NCBI RefSeq assembly: GCF_001687335.1
Contig: NZ_MAGO01000002.1
Coordinates: forward strand, 62,001-126,000
DNA from: Dissulfuribacter thermophilus
GTDB lineage: Bacteria > Desulfobacterota > Dissulfuribacteria > Dissulfuribacterales > Dissulfuribacteraceae
Reading direction: 5' to 3'
DNA: 64,000 nucleotides
Within the stretch, counting starts at the first letter, position 1; every line of letters starts with the position of its first letter. The notes under the pieces are model-generated. The model saw only the letters and a program-made list of their open reading frames with translations. It did not search any database and was not told the DNA's origin. A program made the position numbers and the translations under genes. Below, one piece after another: positions 1 through 9,098 of the stretch.

Positions 1-1
1 C

Positions 2-712
2 CTAAAAAGGCGACACGGAGAGGAGGCAATAGACTACCTCCACCCAATTCTCGCCCCGATTCTTAAAGAAACATATGGCGTTATCGTGTTTCAGGAACAG
101 GTTCTAGAGATCGTCCATAGGTTTGCAGGCTTTTCATACGACGACGCAGACGCATTTAGACGGGCTATGACAAAAAACCGTTCAAAGCGTGAGATGGAGC
201 GCCTCAAACAGGCCTTTATGGATGGAGCAAAACGCATGGGGCATTCAAAAGAACTTGCGGAAAAGGTCTTCAAGAGGGTATCAGCCTTTGCTGCTTATGG
301 CTTTTGCAAGGCTCATGCAGTGGCTTTTTCTGAAATCACTCTAAAGAGCGCTTACATAAAGGCCCACTACCCAAAAGAGTTTTATATAGGGCTTCTAAAT
401 GCAGGCCATGTCGGCTCCTATCCTCCAGGTGTAATCCTGAATGAGGCAAGAAGAAAGGGGATCCCAATCTATCCGCCAAACGTAAATAAGAGCGCTCTAA
501 AATATGCTCCAGAAGGTCCGGGCATACGACTTCCCCTAACAGTCATATACGGTATTGGCCCCAGGATTGCTCAGAGGATAATTGAGGAAAGGGATAGGAA
601 CGGGCCGTACTTTGGCATTTACGACTTAAAAGCAAGGACAGGGCTAAATAACGCCGTATTAGATACTCTTTACATTGCCGGTACTATAAAAGGAGCACTT
701 AAAGCCGCATGA
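2..712 (+). CDS. DnaE-type DNA polymerase III alpha subunit, C-terminal part (5' end outside window)
   Basis: The reading frame is open from base 2, so the gene begins upstream; GTG at 86 is internal. The visible 236 residues include the family's fingers/tail region: a YGVIVFQEQ block, an FRRAM...K block, and YGFCKAHAVAFS, followed by a helix-hairpin-helix stretch (YGIGPRIAQRI). The phrase NAGHVGSYPP followed by a basic helix resembles the error-prone DnaE2/ImuC branch more than replicative DnaE1. It stops right after the hairpin region, without the OB-fold that normally follows; that domain is the next gene, overlapping by ATGA. Whether this is the replicative or the error-prone enzyme is not settled because the PHP and palm domains lie outside the window. 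Confidence 0.85.
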   Translation, partial: LKRRHGEEAIDYLHPILAPILKETYGVIVFQEQVLEIVHRFAGFSYDDADAFRRAMTKNRSKREMERLKQAFMDGAKRMGHSKELAEKVFKRVSAFAAYGFCKAHAVAFSEITLKSAYIKAHYPKEFYIGLLNAGHVGSYPPGVILNEARRKGIPIYPPNVNKSALKYAPEGPGIRLPLTVIYGIGPRIAQRIIEERDRNGPYFGIYDLKARTGLNNAVLDTLYIAGTIKGALKAA

Positions 713-1104
713 ATCCCATAGAAACAAACCTTGACTTTCATATATTTGATCTCTGGGTAAATGGTCATCCGCTAGAGTATTTGCGTCCACAGTTAAATGC
801 CCTGGGCTTTTTAAGTAAAAAGGACCTTGAGACCATCCCCAATAATTCAATGGTAAAGGTGGCAGGCGCCCTTGTAATGGTGCATACTCCACCAACACGA
901 TCTGGCAAAAGGGTGATGTTTATAACCATAGAAGACGAAACAGGTCTCATTGACCTTGTGGCCTTTGAAGATATTCAAAAGAAGTGGGCAAGAGAAATCT
1001 TCACATCTGAAATTTTAGCTGTTGAAGGCATATTGAAAAAAGAGGGCAAGGGGAAAAGGGCTATGTCGATTGTAGTAAAAAGGATCTTTCCCCAAATCCC
1101 TTAG
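709..1104 (+). CDS. OB-fold nucleic-acid-binding protein, detached C-terminal domain of the DnaE-type polymerase
   Basis: This 131-residue protein starts at an ATG that overlaps the TGA of the polymerase gene (ATGA), so translation is probably coupled. Residues about 47-125 match the OB-fold (tRNA_anti type) of DnaE2-like polymerases: VKVAGALVMV, then the FITIEDETGLIDLVAF block and VEGILKKEG. The preceding HPLEYLRPQL segment matches the linker before the OB domain in DnaE2. I infer it binds single-stranded DNA as a separate subunit of the polymerase. No transmembrane or signal segment is visible. It is convergent with the RND gene that ends at 1141. Confidence 0.8.
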   Translation: MNPIETNLDFHIFDLWVNGHPLEYLRPQLNALGFLSKKDLETIPNNSMVKVAGALVMVHTPPTRSGKRVMFITIEDETGLIDLVAFEDIQKKWAREIFTSEILAVEGILKKEGKGKRAMSIVVKRIFPQIP

Positions 1105-1140
1105 TAGCCAAATACCAAAACGATAACAACTTGATTTTGG

Positions 1141-4100
1141 CTAAATCCTCATATGTTTCTTTCTCACCTTCTCAAAAAGGTCATAGAATATAGGGATATA
1201 TATAAGGGTCAAAAATGTGGCCACTATGAGTCCTCCTATGGCGACAACCGCAAGCGGAGACAGCCTTTCAAGGCCAAGGGCGCGCTCAGCCGCTATTGGA
1301 AGCATTCCCACAATGGTACAGGTGGCAGTCATAAGAATGGGCCTGGTCCTCATCCGAACTGCCTCTTCAATCGCATTCCTGATATTGGCTCCTTTTGCCC
1401 TGGCCTGTTCTATGAAATCTATGAGGAGAATGGAATTGTTTACAACAATTCCAGCAAGGAGGATCATGCCCATATTGGCTGGCATACAGGCATGCCTGCC
1501 TGCCAGCACAAGCCCCCAAGCAGCCCCTATAAGTGAAAGCGGGATTGCCAGCATTATGGTGACTGGGTTTATCCATGAGCGAAAGGTGGGGACAAGGGTG
1601 AAGAAAAGGAGTATGATCGCAAGGCCAAGGGCCTTTCCAAGGCGCTTCCCTGCCTCTTTCATGTTCTTTACCTCACCTTCGTGACTTATTGTGTATCCGG
1701 CGGGAAGCGTGAGTCCGCTTAGGGCCTTATCTATCCTTTCCTGAAGATGTGATATGGAAGAAGTTGCCCTATAGCCATAAACACTTATTGTGGGCTGAAG
1801 GTCCTGGCGTGTAAACTTTGTCCTCGTATAACTCTTTTTTATAGAGGCCAATTCCCTTAATGGCACTGGCCCATACTTTGATGGAATGTATATCTCACCA
1901 ATATCCTGGACAGAATCCCTCTTATCCAACGGATACTGTACTCTTATGAGGTAGCCGTCCTCTCCTGGAACCCTTAGCACTGAAGCGGCTTCACCTTTGA
2001 TGGCGCTTGTAAGCTCTTTTGCGATTTCAGCAGGGCCAAGACCGTAGCGTTTTGCCTTACTTTCGTCAATATCAATTAAGAGCTGAACCTTGTCCATAGT
2101 CCATGAACGCGAAACCGTTGTAAGGCCTCGCACTTTCATTAGACGTGCCTTTACTTCGTCTGCAATCCTATCGAGTACCACTGGATCAGGACCTGAAATC
2201 ATGATATCCACAGGTGCTGCAATGGAAGAAAGTGGTGTGGCGCCAAAGTCATAGACATCAATGCTCTTTAATCCGGGAATATTACTGGTCCTCTCCCTAA
2301 TGGCATCCTCAATGTCCCATATAGTCTCTTTCCTGTGAAATCTGTCTATAAAATGGACAGTGATTAGTCCCTGTTCTGGGATCCTTCCAGTGCCAAAACT
2401 CACTACCCCTGGTTCAGATCCGACGGTAGTGGAGATACTTTCTATACCAGGCATATCCTTTATAACTTCCTCAATGGACTTGGCCACTTCCTCAGTCCTC
2501 GTTATAGAGGAGCCAGGAAATGTCTCAAAGGCTATCTTAACAATTCCCGTGTCCATAGGAGGCATGAGATCGCGTCCTGCAAGGGGCATTACAAAACGCA
2601 TGCTCAGAATAAAAAGGACAATCCCTGGAATTATAAACAGGAGCTTATGACCCAGGGCAAAATTCACAAGGGCCACGAAAAAATCCCTTATGGGATCCAC
2701 CACATACCTTCCAAAGATCCCCAAGACCATGTCAATCCTGCTCTTTCTGGAGTTGGCCCTAAGAATGTACCTAGTAAAAAGCGGGATGACCGTGACCGAT
2801 ATTATAAAACTTGCAATAAGGGCCAAGGATAAGACAACTGTGAATTGCCTGAGGATCTTCTGAACATAGCCACCAATGAACATGATGGGTACAAGGACTA
2901 TGATGGTGGTAAATGTCCCAGACCAATCTGCAAGAAAAATTTCACTCACACCGTCAATTATTGATTGGCACAAGGACTTTTTAAGACTGTGATAGTGTCG
3001 CTCAATATTTTCAATTACAACTATTGTATCATCGACCAAAAGCCCGACAGCCACAATTACTGCTGTTAGAGTCACTATGTTGAGCTCATAGCCCAGCACA
3101 TACATACAGGCAAAGGTAAAAAAGTACGTAAAGGGGATAGATATTGCAGCAAGGATAGACATACGGGAATTTGCAAGCATGAGGAAAATAACGCTTACTG
3201 TGAGAATGATGGAGTCTCTAAGGGCATCAACCATATTGGAGATGCTAGTCTCGATAAGGCCTTTTTGTGTGTCTACAACTTCAAACCTGATCTCAGGGTA
3301 CTTTTTCTCAATTTTGGGGAGCGCCGCCTCCACTGCTGCAATGGTTGTTGTGACGTGGCCCTTTTCTGAACGAAGAATATTTAAACCAATGGCAGCCTTG
3401 CCATTTCCTCGGAAAAATGACCTACGCTCTGAATAGGAGGTCTTTATATTGGCAATATCACCCAGGTATATCTCTCCTCCGCCCTTGTCTTCACCTACCA
3501 CGATCTGTTTGAGCTTGGCCTTAGAAAGACGCTCTCCCTGGGTCTTCAAAAGGAGTTCATCGTCTTTTCTGATGATAAGCCCGTTGGGGATGTTCACGTT
3601 TTGTGACCTTATGGAAAGGATTACCTCTTCCAGGGAAAGGCCATGGGCATGGAGTCTTGTTGGATCAATTTCCACTGTAATCTCAGGGAAATATCCACCA
3701 AACACCTCAACATTTGAGACCTCTGGGATCCTTAGAAACTCCTCTCTTATCTCATTGTCCGCAAGTTGCCTCACCTTCTCAAGGTCAAGTTGGCTATTTT
3801 GCCTGGGAACAAGGGCCAGGGTAAAAACTGGGGCAGTTGCATCGCTTACCCTAAAGATCTCTGGAGGACGTATGTCTAGTGGGAGCCTAGATTCAATGCG
3901 TTTCAGGGCATTGGCAACGTCTGTAGAGGCGGCATCAAGCCCCTTCTTATACTCAAACTCCACGGAAACCGCTGCCATTTCGTCCTGACTTACAGAACGC
4001 ACCTTTCTCGCAAGGTCCACTGTAGACAGTTCTTTTTCTACTATACGGGTGACCTTGTCCTCAACGTCTTCGGCTGAGGCTCCAGGCCATGGGATGAGGA

Positions 4101-4263
4101 CAGTTATCACAGGGTAATTCGCATCTGGAAAGAGATTTAAGGGCATGGACCTAAAGGCAATGATGCCCATTGACACTGTGAGCAAGACAATAGAGATGAT
4201 GAGGTGCGGTTGATCCAGAAATCTCTCGACAATGTTTTTTAGCGCTTGTTTTTTAGTATCCAT
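1141..4263 (-). CDS. RND-family efflux transporter permease (AcrB/MexB-like)
   Basis: Inner-membrane proton-driven pump of a tripartite efflux system. The length, 1040 residues, is normal for the family. Residues about 18-38 form the first membrane helix; the large periplasmic porter domain follows; the TM4 signature with the paired proton-relay aspartates (GLLVDDTIVVIEN) lies near residue 405, and the second half repeats the plan with a C-terminal helix bundle ending in basic residues. It is the last gene of a set TolC - adaptor - pump, 10 bp after the adaptor. The substrate cannot be read from sequence; it lacks the methionine-rich context that would support a CusA copper role, so multidrug/HAE-like export is the safer call. 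Confidence 0.93.
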   Translation of the reverse strand: MDTKKQALKNIVERFLDQPHLIISIVLLTVSMGIIAFRSMPLNLFPDANYPVITVLIPWPGASAEDVEDKVTRIVEKELSTVDLARKVRSVSQDEMAAVSVEFEYKKGLDAASTDVANALKRIESRLPLDIRPPEIFRVSDATAPVFTLALVPRQNSQLDLEKVRQLADNEIREEFLRIPEVSNVEVFGGYFPEITVEIDPTRLHAHGLSLEEVILSIRSQNVNIPNGLIIRKDDELLLKTQGERLSKAKLKQIVVGEDKGGGEIYLGDIANIKTSYSERRSFFRGNGKAAIGLNILRSEKGHVTTTIAAVEAALPKIEKKYPEIRFEVVDTQKGLIETSISNMVDALRDSIILTVSVIFLMLANSRMSILAAISIPFTYFFTFACMYVLGYELNIVTLTAVIVAVGLLVDDTIVVIENIERHYHSLKKSLCQSIIDGVSEIFLADWSGTFTTIIVLVPIMFIGGYVQKILRQFTVVLSLALIASFIISVTVIPLFTRYILRANSRKSRIDMVLGIFGRYVVDPIRDFFVALVNFALGHKLLFIIPGIVLFILSMRFVMPLAGRDLMPPMDTGIVKIAFETFPGSSITRTEEVAKSIEEVIKDMPGIESISTTVGSEPGVVSFGTGRIPEQGLITVHFIDRFHRKETIWDIEDAIRERTSNIPGLKSIDVYDFGATPLSSIAAPVDIMISGPDPVVLDRIADEVKARLMKVRGLTTVSRSWTMDKVQLLIDIDESKAKRYGLGPAEIAKELTSAIKGEAASVLRVPGEDGYLIRVQYPLDKRDSVQDIGEIYIPSKYGPVPLRELASIKKSYTRTKFTRQDLQPTISVYGYRATSSISHLQERIDKALSGLTLPAGYTISHEGEVKNMKEAGKRLGKALGLAIILLFFTLVPTFRSWINPVTIMLAIPLSLIGAAWGLVLAGRHACMPANMGMILLAGIVVNNSILLIDFIEQARAKGANIRNAIEEAVRMRTRPILMTATCTIVGMLPIAAERALGLERLSPLAVVAIGGLIVATFLTLIYIPIFYDLFEKVRKKHMRI

Positions 4264-4273
4264 AATACTTTTT

Positions 4274-5386
4274 CTAGTGAGAAACCTTTATTTTATCCCC
4301 TTCATGTAATCTCAAGAGTGCACTCTCCTGTGCAACCACTACTCGATCACCATCCTTTAACCCTGGTCCTGAAACCACGGCATAATCCTCTCCCTCAAAA
4401 AGGACTCGTACTTTTTTGATGTGAACCCTGAGATCATTCCCAATGAGATACAGATAAGACGAATTGGTATTTTCCAAAATGGACCTCAAGGGTACCTTGA
4501 ACCCATAGACCTCTCCCATCTCAATCCTACAATCTATTACTGCACCCGTGGGAAGGCCAAACGGCTTAGTGGCAACGTCTACTTCGACTATTCCAAGGGT
4601 ACCCTCGCCTGTTGAAGGATGAATGCGGCTTACATACTGAACAATCTCATTTTTACTATGGCCATTACGTAAGAAAACCCGTGTTCCTTTGAAAACCAAA
4701 GGGACCTCATCCTGTGGAATTTTTATCTCAACATAGTAGCCATGGTCTGTGGCCTCCATTTCAAGGACCGTTTTCCCTGGAATTGCGAGATCACCTGGAT
4801 TCTGGACTCTTTTTGTAATGACCCCGTCGAAAGGGGCAACGAGCCTCGTATAAGATAGAGCCGTACGTGCTGTTTCAAGGGAGGCCTTGAGGGCATTCAA
4901 CTCTCCTCTAGCAGCATCTAAGGCTTTTTTTGAAATATCAAGGGCTTCCTGACTAATTGCCTTTTCTTTAAAAAGTTTTTCATCTCGTTTGAAGATCTTT
5001 TCTTGAGTAACCAGGGCAGTTTTTGCAGCCATGACCCTAGCGGAAAGTTCCTTGATTCTGTCCCTTTCTTCTCTGTCATCAATAAGTACAAGGATATCTC
5101 CCTTTTTGACTTCATCGCCCTCCCTACCCCTAACCTCGAGGATGTGTCCAGAGACCCTTGGGGCGATTTCCACTGTGACCTTGGCCCTTATTGTTCCAAG
5201 GTAGTATTTTTCAATGGAAAAATTCCCTTCTCTTATGGTAGCGTAATCAACTACGTGGATGGGTTCCTTTGGTGGGGGAATCTGGGATAGTTCCTGTTTT
5301 TTCTTTTGGATGAACTTTATACCTCCGACAACAAGCACAACCAGTATCACTAAGAAGATTCCCTTTTTTATGTTGGCCTTGGACAT
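4274..5386 (-). CDS. Periplasmic adaptor (membrane fusion) protein of an RND pump, HlyD/AcrA family
   Basis: This 370-residue protein links the pump to TolC. Residues about 6-25 form a membrane anchor or uncleaved signal (GIFLVILVVLVVGGIKF); then come the biotinyl-lipoyl half (GHILEVRGREGDEVKKGDIL), a helical hairpin with heptad-like charge pattern, the second lipoyl half (APFDGVITKR), and beta-barrel and membrane-proximal domains. I chose the ATG at 5386 because AAGGAG stands seven bases before it; an in-frame start seven codons upstream lacks such a site. It lies between tolC-like and pump genes and must work with them. Confidence 0.92.
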   Translation of the reverse strand: MSKANIKKGIFLVILVVLVVGGIKFIQKKKQELSQIPPPKEPIHVVDYATIREGNFSIEKYYLGTIRAKVTVEIAPRVSGHILEVRGREGDEVKKGDILVLIDDREERDRIKELSARVMAAKTALVTQEKIFKRDEKLFKEKAISQEALDISKKALDAARGELNALKASLETARTALSYTRLVAPFDGVITKRVQNPGDLAIPGKTVLEMEATDHGYYVEIKIPQDEVPLVFKGTRVFLRNGHSKNEIVQYVSRIHPSTGEGTLGIVEVDVATKPFGLPTGAVIDCRIEMGEVYGFKVPLRSILENTNSSYLYLIGNDLRVHIKKVRVLFEGEDYAVVSGPGLKDGDRVVVAQESALLRLHEGDKIKVSH

Positions 5387-5488
5387 ACCTACTCCTTCAT
5401 CAAGCAAATGGTTTGTCTCACCCAGTACCTGCTAGACAACCACAGACTAATAGAAATTTTTATTCACTCTATTGACTGATTTCATGGT

Positions 5489-6796
5489 CTATATGGTCCC
5501 AGTTGAAAGTGCAAGGTCTGCCCTCGCCCTTTTTAAATCAAAAAGGGCGCGGAGCACATTTGCCCTGGCCTGAAGCCATGCAGATTGGGCAAGCAAAGTG
5601 TCTGTAACGGTTCCAGCTCCAGCCTGGTACTTTAGTTCTTCAATGCGGTAGGACTCCTTTGCACTCTTGAGGGCTGCCTTTGCTGCCTCAACCCTCTTTT
5701 TTGCCTCGGTAATAGAGGCTATTGCAGATTTTATCTCTCTTTTAGCCAAAAGCCTCGTATGACGTAGTCTTTCTCTTGCAGCGATAACGCGTTCTTTTGC
5801 CTCTCTTATCCTTGCAGATATCACTCCGCCGCTAAATATATTGAGCCCAAGGTTAATCCCTGCTGACCAGACCTCCTCAGAGCCTTCAAAACCGCCTCCA
5901 GCCCTCCTTCCATAGTCTCCAACTATATCAATAGTCGGCAAATTTAGTCCTTTCTCAAGTCGAACCTTCTTTTCCGCAAGCCTGACCTCTCTCAGGGCTA
6001 TTTGTACATCTGGTCTATTTTCAACCAAGCTGTCCCAATCACCTTGAATCTCAGGCTCATATAGATCATCTTCGAGGGCTCCTACAACGTCCTCTATCTC
6101 TCCAGGATCTCTTCCAATAAGTTGCGAAAGCGTATAAAGCCCCTTTAATATCCCTTGTCTGGTGGAAATCAGTGCCTCTTCCTGGGCCATAACCTGAGTC
6201 TCAACTCTCATTACATCTACTGGGGCAAGCCTGCCTACCTTGAGTTTTGAGCGCGAATCATCGAGGAGTCTTTTTAAGGCCATGAGGGTCTCATTTTGTG
6301 CCTCTCCAAGACCCTTTAAAAACAGAATCTCATTATAGACGTTTGTTATGTTATATATGAGTTGTTCACGGGTAAGATTGAGTTGTTCCCTTGAGATAAG
6401 GGCTGAGATCTCTGATAGGTCAACCTGAGTTCTAAGCCTACCACCAACAAAGATTGGTATCTTGATGCCAATCCCAACCCTATACTGATCTCTTGAAAAT
6501 TCTGGAATTGCCCCATGAAAACTCTTGATAGGAACCACTACCTGAGGATCACTAAACCTAAAATATGATGTATAAGCATCAATTCTTGGAAGAAGTGCCC
6601 CCTTGGCAGCACCTAACATGGCCTTTGTTGCACGGACTTCGCTCGACCTTGATTTTAAAAGCGGGCTTTCTTTAAGTGCAATCTCTATAGCCTGTTTGAG
6701 GCTAATGCCCTCTTTTGCTCCTGCCTCTGATGAAAATGAAAGATTAAAAACTATAGTCAGTACATAGAATATGCACCAGCACATAAAAGATTTCAT
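5489..6796 (-). CDS. TolC-family outer-membrane efflux protein
   Basis: 435 residues with an N-terminal signal peptide (about 1-27, ending SSEAGA). The rest shows two structurally repeated OEP halves: long helical segments rich in Ala, Glu, Lys and Arg with 'A..E..KA.K' patterns, and short beta segments such as NLGLNIFSGG. This is the outer-membrane channel of the tripartite system whose adaptor and pump follow at 5386 and 4263. The gap to the adaptor is about 100 bp, so a separate start of transcription there cannot be excluded. Confidence 0.92.
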   Translation of the reverse strand: MKSFMCWCIFYVLTIVFNLSFSSEAGAKEGISLKQAIEIALKESPLLKSRSSEVRATKAMLGAAKGALLPRIDAYTSYFRFSDPQVVVPIKSFHGAIPEFSRDQYRVGIGIKIPIFVGGRLRTQVDLSEISALISREQLNLTREQLIYNITNVYNEILFLKGLGEAQNETLMALKRLLDDSRSKLKVGRLAPVDVMRVETQVMAQEEALISTRQGILKGLYTLSQLIGRDPGEIEDVVGALEDDLYEPEIQGDWDSLVENRPDVQIALREVRLAEKKVRLEKGLNLPTIDIVGDYGRRAGGGFEGSEEVWSAGINLGLNIFSGGVISARIREAKERVIAARERLRHTRLLAKREIKSAIASITEAKKRVEAAKAALKSAKESYRIEELKYQAGAGTVTDTLLAQSAWLQARANVLRALFDLKRARADLALSTGTI

Positions 6797-6811
6797 AATG
6801 ACAGATTCTCC

Positions 6812-7042
6812 CTAAGAGAGCATTCTCTTTATCTCCTCTACACTAAAGAGCTTTCCATAGCCCACCACCTTACCATCCACAACTAAACCCGGTGTACTAA
6901 TTATGCCATAACCCATAATACGGCTCATGTCTGTAACTTTCTCAATCTTGGCATCAAGACCGAGCTCTTTGAGCGCTTGCCTTACATTTTCCTCAAGATT
7001 TTGGCACCTAAGACAACCTGGACCCAATACTTCAATTTTCAT
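6812..7042 (-). CDS. Small thioredoxin-like redox-active disulfide protein
   Basis: 76 residues with the thioredoxin/glutaredoxin fold pattern: beta strand MKIEVLG, active-site C10-L-R-C13, a helix, a second strand, and the cis-proline segment STPGLVVDG near residues 49-57. This is the 'redox-active disulfide protein 2' family, often encoded beside YraQ/ArsP-type permeases, exactly as here (permease at 7196-8482, same strand). It has no signal peptide, so it should act in the cytoplasm, presumably reducing or handing over a substrate or metal to the permease. A purine-rich RBS (AAAAGGAGGTTT in mRNA sense) precedes the ATG. Confidence 0.9.
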   Translation of the reverse strand: MKIEVLGPGCLRCQNLEENVRQALKELGLDAKIEKVTDMSRIMGYGIISTPGLVVDGKVVGYGKLFSVEEIKRMLS

Positions 7043-7067
7043 TTTTTTAAACCTCCTTTTTTAAAAC

Positions 7068-7100
7068 TTAAATCCTACAATTAGCGAATTTGCCCAAGAT
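7068..7100. repeat. Single end of the intergenic palindromic repeat family
   Basis: The stretch carries AAATCCTACAATTAGCGA then ATTTGCCCAAGAT, which matches the left end of the full copy at 38114 (TTATGCAATTGGCGAG then TTTGCCCAAGAT) apart from a few changes. No matching right end follows; the sequence runs into simple heptamer repeats at 7139. It is therefore a truncated copy, located between the thioredoxin-like gene and the permease stop. Confidence 0.6.
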
Positions 7101-7138
7101 CATTTCAGGACTCCGTCAAAGTAGATAAATCTGACTAC

Positions 7139-7213
7139 GTTCTATGTTCTATGTTCCTTCAACTCAACACTCAAAACTCAAAACTTCTGAAATGCTCAAA
7201 ACTCAAAACTTCC
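7139..7213. repeat. Degenerate heptamer repeats (CTCAAAA type)
   Basis: Tandem or near-tandem units: TTCTATG twice, then CTCAACA, CTCAAAA, CTCAAAA and, after a short interruption, CTCAAAA twice more. The leading TTCCTTCAACTCAACACTC recurs at 38482. The repeats run into the coding end of the permease: its last residues (GSFEF) and its TGA are written in the repeat. Confidence 0.75.
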
Positions 7214-8482
7214 AAATATCTCACCTGTAATGGTGGCAAACACTATTACGAGGGTCACATAGGCAATAGTCTTTTTAGTACCCATAACGCTTCTAATTAC
7301 CATCATATTTGGAAGTGACACAGCAGGCCCAGCCAGAAGGAGTGCAAGGGCAGGACCCACGGCCATACCAGAATGTAAGAGCCCTTGAATTATCGGAACT
7401 TCAGTAAGCGTTGCAAAATACATTAGGGCACCCATTACAGAGGCAAACAGATTTGAAAAAAGTGAGTTTGTCCCCACAAGAGAGGCCACGTATTCTTTAC
7501 TTATGATCCCAGCATCATCTCCAGGACGCCCTAGGAAAATACCAGCAAAGAATACTCCAAGGAATAGAAGTGGGAGGATCTTTCGAGCAAGTATGTACGA
7601 GGATTCAAACCACTGCCTTGGAAGGCCGCCAGCAAAATAAAGTACAATGGAAAGCCCAATAGTACCTATACCAAAAGAAAGTTCAGGAGAATGGGTAAAA
7701 AACGCTACAAAAGCCACAACTATACCAAGCATTATTACAAAGAGAGATCTTATGCCGTGGAATAAAGACAGTTCTATGCCGAGTAATATCCCAAGTCCCC
7801 CTGTTATGTACCATTTCATTTTAAAAATATCGTTCCAAATCCCTGCTCCACTACCCCATGTGGCAAAGATAAGTATGAGCACAAGGGTTGCTATGACTGA
7901 AATGGTCTCATAAATGGGACGACTATTTAAATTATCAGGGCAAGCCATTTGGCCTAGCCTTTTTGCATCGCTCTCTTTAAAAAGGGCTGCCATCGAGAGT
8001 CCCACAAATAAACTTGCAACAATGGCCCCAATTGCCCTCCCCAATCCTATGTCAAACCCTAGAACCCTTGCAGACAGTATGATGGCAAGGATATTTATGG
8101 CGGGTCCTGAGTACAAAAAGGTTGTGGCTGGCCCTATTCCAGCCCCCATATTGTAGATTCCAGCAAAAAGCGGGAGTATTGTACAGGAACAGACTGCAAG
8201 TATTGTCCCAGACACCGCTGCCACCCCATAGGAGGCGAACTTTGGGGCCTTGGGTCCTAGGAACTTGAGTATAGACTCATCTGAGACAAATACTTCTATT
8301 GCACCTGCTATAAAAAAGGCTGGAATCAGACAAAAGATCACGTGTTCTTTTGCATAATCGTGGACAAGCAGCACACCTTGATTTACAGCCCTGAGAAAAC
8401 CATCACCTCCTGGGAGCCAGTAAAATACTAAAAACGTGCCTATACCTAAAAAGATGATGGGAAATTCTCTACGCCAGTTCAT
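7196..8482 (-). CDS. YraQ/ArsP-type permease (DUF318 family)
   Basis: 428 residues and about ten hydrophobic segments. The family's two half-signatures are clear: CSCTILPLFAGIYNMGAGIG followed by a Y-SGPAINI block near residue 110, and LTEVPIIQGLLHSG with LLLAGPAVSLPNM near the C-terminus. Relatives include the organoarsenical exporter ArsP and uncharacterised YraQ proteins; the substrate here is unknown. Together with the CxxC protein it forms a recurrent pair. The last codons lie in a heptamer repeat, which may have replaced the original C-terminus. An AT-rich inverted repeat upstream (8513-8536) may be an operator. Confidence 0.88.
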   Translation of the reverse strand: MNWRREFPIIFLGIGTFLVFYWLPGGDGFLRAVNQGVLLVHDYAKEHVIFCLIPAFFIAGAIEVFVSDESILKFLGPKAPKFASYGVAAVSGTILAVCSCTILPLFAGIYNMGAGIGPATTFLYSGPAINILAIILSARVLGFDIGLGRAIGAIVASLFVGLSMAALFKESDAKRLGQMACPDNLNSRPIYETISVIATLVLILIFATWGSGAGIWNDIFKMKWYITGGLGILLGIELSLFHGIRSLFVIMLGIVVAFVAFFTHSPELSFGIGTIGLSIVLYFAGGLPRQWFESSYILARKILPLLFLGVFFAGIFLGRPGDDAGIISKEYVASLVGTNSLFSNLFASVMGALMYFATLTEVPIIQGLLHSGMAVGPALALLLAGPAVSLPNMMVIRSVMGTKKTIAYVTLVIVFATITGEIFGSFEF

Positions 8483-8512
8483 ATTAAGACATCCTCTTAT
8501 ATTTTATTTTTT

Positions 8513-8536
8513 ATATATAGCCATATATCTATATAT
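8513..8536 (-). promoter_or_regulatory. AT-rich inverted repeat upstream of the permease, possible operator
   Basis: ATATATAG and CTATATAT are separated by eight bases, 31 bp before the permease start. Pairs of permease and redox-disulfide genes are often controlled by ArsR-type repressors, which bind AT-rich dyads, but no arsR gene is in the window, so the assignment is only a suggestion. Confidence 0.3.
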
Positions 8537-8576
8537 TGCAAGGAATTTTTTCTTGAGGATGTATGAATTAGAAGGG

Positions 8577-9098
8577 CTATATTTTTTTCATTATCTCCCT
8601 TAAAAACTTGGGAAGATCTGATGGTTGTCTTGAGGTAATGAGATTTTCATCGACTACCACCTCTTTATCTTGATAAAACGCACCAGCCTCCTCTAATTCT
8701 GCGGAAATGGATTTATAACAGGTAGCACGTCTGCCCTTTAAAACACCAGCAGTCACGAGCAGTAGGGGGCCATGGCAAATGGCTGCAACTGGCTTTCTTT
8801 GTAGGAAGAAGGACTTTACAATCTCAATAGCTACTCCTTCCCGCCTCAGTTTTTCTGGGGCCTTTCCACCTGGAATTATTAAAATCTCATAGTCTTTTGG
8901 GTCAATGTCATCTAACTCTCTGTTCACCTCCACCTCATATCCATGCTTACCCTTTATCTTTCCTGTTCTCATAGATGCGACATCCACCTCCACCTCTGCC
9001 TCTTTTAATCTATAGTATGGAACGAGCAGTTCTGAATCTTCAAAGTTGTCTGCACTTATAATAAGTGCCCTTGGCCGTTTATTTTTGTTTTCAGGCAT
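8577..9098 (-). CDS. DJ-1/PfpI superfamily protein
   Basis: 173 residues from the ATG at 9098, preceded by AAAGGTG; an in-frame TTG start at 9140 is possible but the extra 14 residues are not conserved-looking. The nucleophile elbow AICHGP has Cys108-His109, with the conserved acidic residue near DNFEDSEL (about 20-23), and the IIPGG loop precedes it. The family includes deglycase, chaperone and intracellular peptidase members; which activity applies cannot be told. The Cys-His pair is intact. It stands alone, downstream-facing towards the permease on the same strand with 94 bp between. Confidence 0.9.
   Translation of the reverse strand: MPENKNKRPRALIISADNFEDSELLVPYYRLKEAEVEVDVASMRTGKIKGKHGYEVEVNRELDDIDPKDYEILIIPGGKAPEKLRREGVAIEIVKSFFLQRKPVAAICHGPLLLVTAGVLKGRRATCYKSISAELEEAGAFYQDKEVVVDENLITSRQPSDLPKFLREIMKKI

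Noticed and set aside
1106-1142. Possible terminator between the OB-fold gene and the RND gene
   Set aside because: The arms AGCCAAA/TTTGGCT are short with a loop of over 20 bases, no T-tract follows, and the right arm is part of the RND coding end.
1217-1684. Reading frames on the plus strand inside the RND gene (also 3449-3988, 2360-2650)
   Set aside because: They lie antisense in a conserved gene, show no family likeness and have low-complexity Ser/Arg/Pro content.
7139-7213. Possible CRISPR array
   Set aside because: Units are seven bases and degenerate with no spacers of regular length, and no cas genes are near.
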